This document shows positions 59,710 through 64,000 of a stretch of 64,000 nt of DNA, piece after piece (positions within the stretch are counted from its first letter, which is position 1; each line of letters opens with the position of its first letter). The notes under the pieces were generated by a model. That model saw only the letters and a program-made list of their open reading frames with translations, was not told where the DNA came from and ran no database searches. The position numbers were made by a program, and so were the translations under genes. Source of the DNA: JABAAE01 sp036336715 (GTDB taxonomy: Bacteria; Planctomycetota; Planctomycetia; Pirellulales; Pirellulaceae); assembly GCA_036336715.1 (NCBI GenBank), contig JAYZFP010000114.1:1-64000 (forward strand), in the 5' to 3' direction.

Positions 59710-62175
59710 TCAGCGGGAAACGCTTTCCCAGAGTGCGTCAAAACGGGTTTTCCAGGTCGACTCCTGCCATCCCGGCGGAACTGCCTGCATGAGCTCCAAA
59801 AGGGTTCGAGCCCGCTCACGATCTCCCAGTGCCAGGTAGCATCGTGGAATCTGATACTTGGCCTCCAGCCACGGTTCACTACCGGATCGGGACTGTGCCA
59901 GGATTTTCCTCCAGATTCCAAGAGCTGTTTCGAGATCCTCCTTTTCAGAAGATTCCGCCAACACCCTGGCCAACGCTTTCTGGATGCGAGCCGACCGGGG
60001 ATTGATCCTGGCAGCCCTGGCAAGTGCCAGCCGGGCCTCCTGTTTTCTTCCCAATTGCAGGTTGGCCTCTGCAAAAAATTCGACCTTCGCGTCTTTCACT
60101 GACTGCGAGACCGGCAGCTGCAGCAAGACACGGGCGATGCACTTCCGGACGACCGGACTTGCCTGGCGGTCGTCACGTTCCAATCCTTCGATCAACGCCT
60201 TCAGGTCAGCTTCGCCGAGTTCCTCCTTCAACGCCATCACCAGTTTCCGGGACAACTCCTCGTCACCCTGCAGGCAAACCAAACGAAGCCAGGATAATTT
60301 CAGTCGCGCGCCGGGTGCCTGGCGCTGCCTGATTGCCCGCAGGACCGGCCCGGCGTTTGCCGGATCAATTTCCAGAACGTAGGTCGCCCAGCATTCAAGC
60401 TGCACTTCCCGACGTCCATCGGTGGAGGGCAGCGGTCTGAAAAAACGAGTGGTATCGAGCGATTGAACAAGCTCCTGTTTTGCCTGCGGATTACCGGAAA
60501 TGGCAACCAGGCATTCCTGGAATTTCAGGCAGCCAGCCAGGTACCGGTCCACTTCCCTGGGGCGGCCTTCCAGCAGGGAAAGAGCCTGCATGCAACTCAG
60601 AGCGGAGGGGACAAATTTCCTTTGTGCAAAGTCATACTCGCCTCGAAACAGTGCCACTTCGGCCGACGTCGCCTCCTGCGGCCATAACCTCAGATGTTCA
60701 TCCAGCAGTTGAACATATTCCGCAATCTCCAGGTCTCCCTCGCGGACCAGTTGGGCAGCGCTCAGAATCCCCACCAGGTGCACCACAGCCGCCCGGCGGG
60801 TATCGCGGAATTCGGAAGAAATTTTCTTTGCCTTGGTCAATACCTCTTGGTGTTGGCTGAGGCTGCGATGAATCGAAACCGCCTGGAACTTCAATTCAAG
60901 TTCCAACTTGCGATTGAGTTCCTTCCTCGCCGCGGAGGCAGCTTTTTCAAATTCCTCAATCGATTGCAGGTACTTCTTTTTTCGGTAGGACTCGCGTGCC
61001 ACCCTGATCAGCATTTCCGAACCCCCTGCACCGCTTGATTCAGTGGAGGCAATCAGCGCCAGGTTGGCACGACGCCCCCAGTAGGTTCCATGCAAATTCT
61101 CAATCGACTTGACTGCCTTGAGCACGTTTTGCTGAACGATCAACATTTGTTTTTCACTGGCTCCCTGGACCAGGGCAACCCTGTGACGAGCCAGGAGAAA
61201 CTCGAGGATGGCAAAATCAAAGTCCCCGGAAACCACCGAACCAATCTGTCGGCCGGAAGCGATCAGGGATTCGGCCAGTTTCAGGTCGCCACGAACCAGG
61301 GCCAGACGAATTCGCTCGGCCTTGAATCCGAGTTGGACCCGGGGCATGGCTTCCTCGACGGGATAAGTTTCCAGTAAACGGTCGGCTGTCGGATATTCCC
61401 CGGTTAATCGCAGGCAGCGCAACAGGTCAAGACGACTCTCCCACCAGGCGGGATCCACCTTTTCGATCAGGGGAATCAACTTTTCGAGATCGCTGCGGGC
61501 CGTCGACAGAACAGCGGTCCTGTTGCCCGGATCGATTTCTCCATAAAGCAGGCCACGTTGGATTGCTGACCGAATTTGCTCGTAGCGCACGCGATTCTGC
61601 AAGGAAATCAGCTGGCGTTGATTCAAGATTCCACTGTCGGTCTTTCTGGGTCGGCCCTGAATCATTTCGGTAATCCCGCGATCCAGCTCCCTGAATTCCC
61701 GGGCGGCGGTTCGCAGGACCTCGAACGCCTGTTTCGACCGGTCCTTTGCATGACTTCCGGCTTCGACCTCCCGGCTCAGCAACTCACCATAACGCAAAAG
61801 AGTCATCACTTTCTGCACTTCCACCAGGATCAGATTCGGGTTCTTTGCCTGGTCGATTACGAATTGGTCGACATCCAGCAGCAGGCGTTCGATCGCTCCC
61901 GAACGGGCCGATGGCTCCAATTCAAAAGAGCTGGCCGCCATGCATTTCAGCTTTTCGATTTCCAGTAAAACCCGCTTTGCAAAATCCTGGTCCCCCAGCT
62001 TACGACTGGATTGCTGAACCTGCTGGAGGGCCAACTCATACAGGCGTCTCTCCCTGAGCCCCTGAATCACCTGCAGATCTTCCGTCTGCGAATTCAGCGT
62101 GCATGGAAACCAGCAGAGGAACAGCAGCAGGAAAAGTGGAAAACGAACAAAAACGAACTTGCCAGAAGTAACCAT
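59710..62175 (-). CDS. Large secreted TPR-like protein
   Basis: The product has 821 residues with a signal peptide ('FVRFPLFLLLFLCWFPCTLN-SQ'). The rest is helical with TPR-like pairs, e.g. 'RRLYELALQQVQQSSRKLGD', 'LARAARINPRSARIQKALARVL', 'ETALGIWRKILAQSRSGSEPW' and 'YQIPRCYLALGDRERARTLLELM'. ATG 62175 follows directly on the TGA of the ExbD gene, so it is coupled. It is probably a periplasmic scaffold working with the ExbD/TolR proteins upstream. No enzymatic motif is seen. Confidence 0.8.
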   Translation of the reverse strand: MVTSGKFVFVRFPLFLLLFLCWFPCTLNSQTEDLQVIQGLRERRLYELALQQVQQSSRKLGDQDFAKRVLLEIEKLKCMAASSFELEPSARSGAIERLLLDVDQFVIDQAKNPNLILVEVQKVMTLLRYGELLSREVEAGSHAKDRSKQAFEVLRTAAREFRELDRGITEMIQGRPRKTDSGILNQRQLISLQNRVRYEQIRSAIQRGLLYGEIDPGNRTAVLSTARSDLEKLIPLIEKVDPAWWESRLDLLRCLRLTGEYPTADRLLETYPVEEAMPRVQLGFKAERIRLALVRGDLKLAESLIASGRQIGSVVSGDFDFAILEFLLARHRVALVQGASEKQMLIVQQNVLKAVKSIENLHGTYWGRRANLALIASTESSGAGGSEMLIRVARESYRKKKYLQSIEEFEKAASAARKELNRKLELELKFQAVSIHRSLSQHQEVLTKAKKISSEFRDTRRAAVVHLVGILSAAQLVREGDLEIAEYVQLLDEHLRLWPQEATSAEVALFRGEYDFAQRKFVPSALSCMQALSLLEGRPREVDRYLAGCLKFQECLVAISGNPQAKQELVQSLDTTRFFRPLPSTDGRREVQLECWATYVLEIDPANAGPVLRAIRQRQAPGARLKLSWLRLVCLQGDEELSRKLVMALKEELGEADLKALIEGLERDDRQASPVVRKCIARVLLQLPVSQSVKDAKVEFFAEANLQLGRKQEARLALARAARINPRSARIQKALARVLAESSEKEDLETALGIWRKILAQSRSGSEPWLEAKYQIPRCYLALGDRERARTLLELMQAVPPGWQESTWKTRFDALWESVSR

Positions 62176-62631
62176 TCAGGGCGATGCTCCGAAGTCGGTA
62201 GCAAATTGCACTTTTTCAACACCTGCCAGCTGGGCGACATCAAAAACGTTGATAATTTCCCCCAGAGGTACATTGGATTCGGGATGAAGAATCACAATCG
62301 ATCCTCTTTGAATTTCAGCGATTTTTTGCAAGCGTTGTTCGAGTTCGCCAACGTCTGCCATTGGCAAACCGTTCAAGGTGATCACAAGAGGTCCCTGCTG
62401 GAAAATACGAATCACGATTTCATCAAATTCAATTTCCGGAGGCAGTTCCTCCGGTTGGTTTTCGGCTTGCCCCAGTTGTGCCGACAGCGTGGTAGGCAAT
62501 GTATCCTCCACGAGATGGAAACTCGCGGTCCAAACAAAAAAAACCAGGAGCAGGAAGACGACATCGATCATTGGAGTCATCCGGATTCCAAGGTCACGGT
62601 CCCGTTCCCGGTAGCTGGTTATTTTTTTCAT
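62176..62631 (-). CDS. ExbD/TolR-family protein (second copy)
   Basis: A product of 151 residues with one TM helix near the N-terminus: 'RMTPMIDVVFLLLVFFVWTA' holds the conserved Asp of ExbD/TolR. The C-terminal periplasmic domain has 'FDEIVIRIFQQGPLVITLNG' and 'GSIVILHPESNVPLGEIINVF'. ExbD works with ExbB as a proton-driven motor for outer-membrane processes. No ExbB gene is in the window. It overlaps the upstream copy by ATGA and directly precedes the TPR gene. Confidence 0.9.
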   Translation of the reverse strand: MKKITSYRERDRDLGIRMTPMIDVVFLLLVFFVWTASFHLVEDTLPTTLSAQLGQAENQPEELPPEIEFDEIVIRIFQQGPLVITLNGLPMADVGELEQRLQKIAEIQRGSIVILHPESNVPLGEIINVFDVAQLAGVEKVQFATDFGASP

Positions 62632-63050
62632 GGATCCCGTCCATAGACAGCGAATGTGACGTTCCAGACCCCCGCATCAGCACAGGCCTTGAGGATGGGA
62701 GAAAGAGTCTGCCAGGAGACGCTCCGATTGCCCCGAATGCGGAGTTCGATGTCCGCTCCATGGAACGCAACAAGCTCAGAGATTTTTTCAAAAATGCCGG
62801 AAAAAGGAACTTCCCGGCCCGCGATCAAAACCGTTTTTTCCCTGGGGACATGAAGAGTGATTCGGTTCGAGTCTCTTCCGGACTGCGGTTGTCCCGAGAG
62901 GGCCGTCGGCAAATCCACTTCAACATGGGTCTCCTGGTCTGAAAGATGACTCGCCACCAGGAAAAAAATGATCAACAGGAAAACGACATCGATCATCGGA
63001 GTCATGTTAAAGCCGTTTCGGCCCCGGTTAATCAACGTGGGTATTTGCAT
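62628..63050 (-). CDS. ExbD/TolR-family protein (first copy)
   Basis: A product of 140 residues: 'FNMTPMIDVVFLLIIFFLVA' is the TM helix with the conserved Asp, followed by 'VEVDLPTALSGQPQSGRDSN' and a periplasmic domain ending 'CADAGVWNVTFAVYGRDP'. A pair of different ExbD proteins in one operon is common in planctomycetes. The stop overlaps the next start (62628-62631). A gap of 121 bp separates it from the upstream gene. Confidence 0.9.
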   Translation of the reverse strand: MQIPTLINRGRNGFNMTPMIDVVFLLIIFFLVASHLSDQETHVEVDLPTALSGQPQSGRDSNRITLHVPREKTVLIAGREVPFSGIFEKISELVAFHGADIELRIRGNRSVSWQTLSPILKACADAGVWNVTFAVYGRDP

Positions 63051-63171
63051 GGATCATAAATTCCTTCAGGAAACCCCAAAAGGCAAATGGTACCTGTCCC
63101 CGGAGCAACCGTTGGATCTCAGGGACGGCCTACACCCCACCGCCCGGGAATCCTGATACCGGGAGAGATCA

Positions 63172-64000
63172 TCAGGGATCCACCAATTCGGCAAGTAATG
63201 CCCGGGTCCCGATCCCGTAAAAGGTGTATTCAACATCATGCGCCGGATCGAGCGAAACAGCCTGAAACCCCCCCGACACCTGCAATTCTAGACTTTCCGC
63301 GAAGCGCTGAACATGTTCCAGCCGAATTTCGTTTTCGGCGTTCAAATCAACCAGGGTCAACAGACCGGTAAACGTGCTCAACAGGTCGGCCAGGGGAATC
63401 CTGGAATTGGCCCTCAGTCCGCCTTCATCCGTTTGCATTTCAGCAATCAGGTCAATCGTTCCTTCCACCGAATCCTCATCGAGAGCCTGCAGGATTTTCA
63501 GCGTTCCGATCGCCGCTGCCGTCGGGTTCGTGCCGGCCCGCTTGCTGGCCTTGATTTCCCGGAATCCACCCTCCTGGTCGTCCCTGCGGGACAGCAGGAA
63601 CCGGATCACTGCATCCCGGTTTTCTACAGGCACCTCCAGCAATTCGAGGCAGAGAATCACCAGGAAGGTGTGATAGGTACTGCTGGCAAACCCCTCACTG
63701 GACTTGGCAAATCCGCCGTCCTCCCGCCGCAACGAATTCAAAAAACGGGAGACGTTGTCCGTCCAACCGGAATCCGCCGCTTCGAAAATGTCGATTCCCG
63801 CAGAGGCCTCGACCAGTTTCGCACCATAAATCAGGGACAACAGATCGATAATGGAGGTACGGGTCCGCAATTGCGAACGCAGAAAGTTACCGGCAGATTC
63901 CGCCACTTCGCCGTGCAACTCCCCAAGAATCGCAAGGGACCTGAGCCCGAACCCGGTGTAGTAAAGATCGCTGCCCCCCTCACGTCCACCGAACCCACCG
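63172..64000 (-). CDS. Prenyltransferase/terpene-cyclase-fold protein, 5' end cut by the window
   Basis: The frame reads without a stop to base 64000, so the 5' end is outside the window; only the C-terminal ~275 codons are here. It has repeats of the prenyltransferase beta-subunit/squalene cyclase fold: 'GFGGREGGSDLYYTGFGLRS' at the edge, 'LNSLRREDGGFAKSSEGFAS', 'LLSRRDDQEGGFREIKASKR' and 'LIAEMQTDEGGLRANSRIPL'. It resembles geranylgeranyl transferase type II beta subunits, but the Zn ligands cannot be confirmed. A binding role is as likely as an enzymatic one. It is upstream of the two ExbD genes and may be co-transcribed. Confidence 0.78.
   Translation of the reverse strand, partial: GGFGGREGGSDLYYTGFGLRSLAILGELHGEVAESAGNFLRSQLRTRTSIIDLLSLIYGAKLVEASAGIDIFEAADSGWTDNVSRFLNSLRREDGGFAKSSEGFASSTYHTFLVILCLELLEVPVENRDAVIRFLLSRRDDQEGGFREIKASKRAGTNPTAAAIGTLKILQALDEDSVEGTIDLIAEMQTDEGGLRANSRIPLADLLSTFTGLLTLVDLNAENEIRLEHVQRFAESLELQVSGGFQAVSLDPAHDVEYTFYGIGTRALLAELVDP

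Overview
The window reads as a chromosomal segment of a member of the Planctomycetota, probably marine or aquatic. The evidence is the set of families, not a marker gene: DUF1549/DUF1553 cytochrome proteins paired with DUF1501 proteins, a DUF1559 pseudopilin with a small lipoprotein, several sulfatases, PQQ-like and YVTN propellers, and many secreted proteins of unknown role. Base composition is moderately GC-rich and fairly even. I see no tRNA, rRNA, CRISPR array, insertion sequence or phage gene.

Layout. 1-352: 3' end of a Gfo/Idh/MocA-type oxidoreductase. 534-3935 (-): YVTN propeller, two-haem-motif cytochrome and ankyrin fusion. 4339-7020: membrane patatin-like protein broken by an in-frame TAA exactly after its catalytic Asp. 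7161-10827 (-): SRPBCC protein, sugar isomerase/epimerase-like protein, transketolase. 11111-17098: prenyltransferase-fold secreted protein, then a DUF1549/DUF1553 plus DUF1501 pair. 17411-22266: RND adaptor and permease. 22561-27791: DUF1559 pseudopilin, lipoprotein, kelch protein, TPR protein, PQQ-like propeller. 27962-30557 (-): SGNH hydrolase, myo-inositol oxygenase, TerC.

30702-36973 is a tight six-gene operon for fatty-acid or lipid modification: desaturase, FAD oxidase, DUF1365, cyclopropane synthase, DUF1295, and a second methyltransferase resembling plant coclaurine N-methyltransferase. 37273-41189 (-): M1 peptidase and a Cys-rich secreted protein with a clear terminator. 41641-46628: LRR lipoprotein, xylulokinase (-), solute-binding lipoprotein.

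46708-52007 is the most unusual locus. A degenerate, 5'-truncated HD-GYP gene lies head-to-head with an apparently 5'-truncated HlyD adaptor. These are followed by a GAF-like/TM/HlyD protein and a membrane protein combining a PqqD-like N-terminus, a site-2-protease core (HETAH) and a lipoyl/HlyD part. I read it as a poorly described export or peptide-maturation system. 52156-57459: divergent sulfatases and a DUF1501 protein. 57581-59682: family 5-like uracil-DNA glycosylase (-) and serine acetyltransferase. 59710-64000 (-): TPR protein, two ExbD/TolR proteins, and a prenyltransferase-fold protein cut by the window edge.

Two patterns cross the window. Many genes are translationally coupled (ATGA overlaps or gaps of a few bases), and several starts are GTG or TTG with strong Shine-Dalgarno sequences. 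Short tandem duplications with 13-16 bp units recur between genes and near stop codons.
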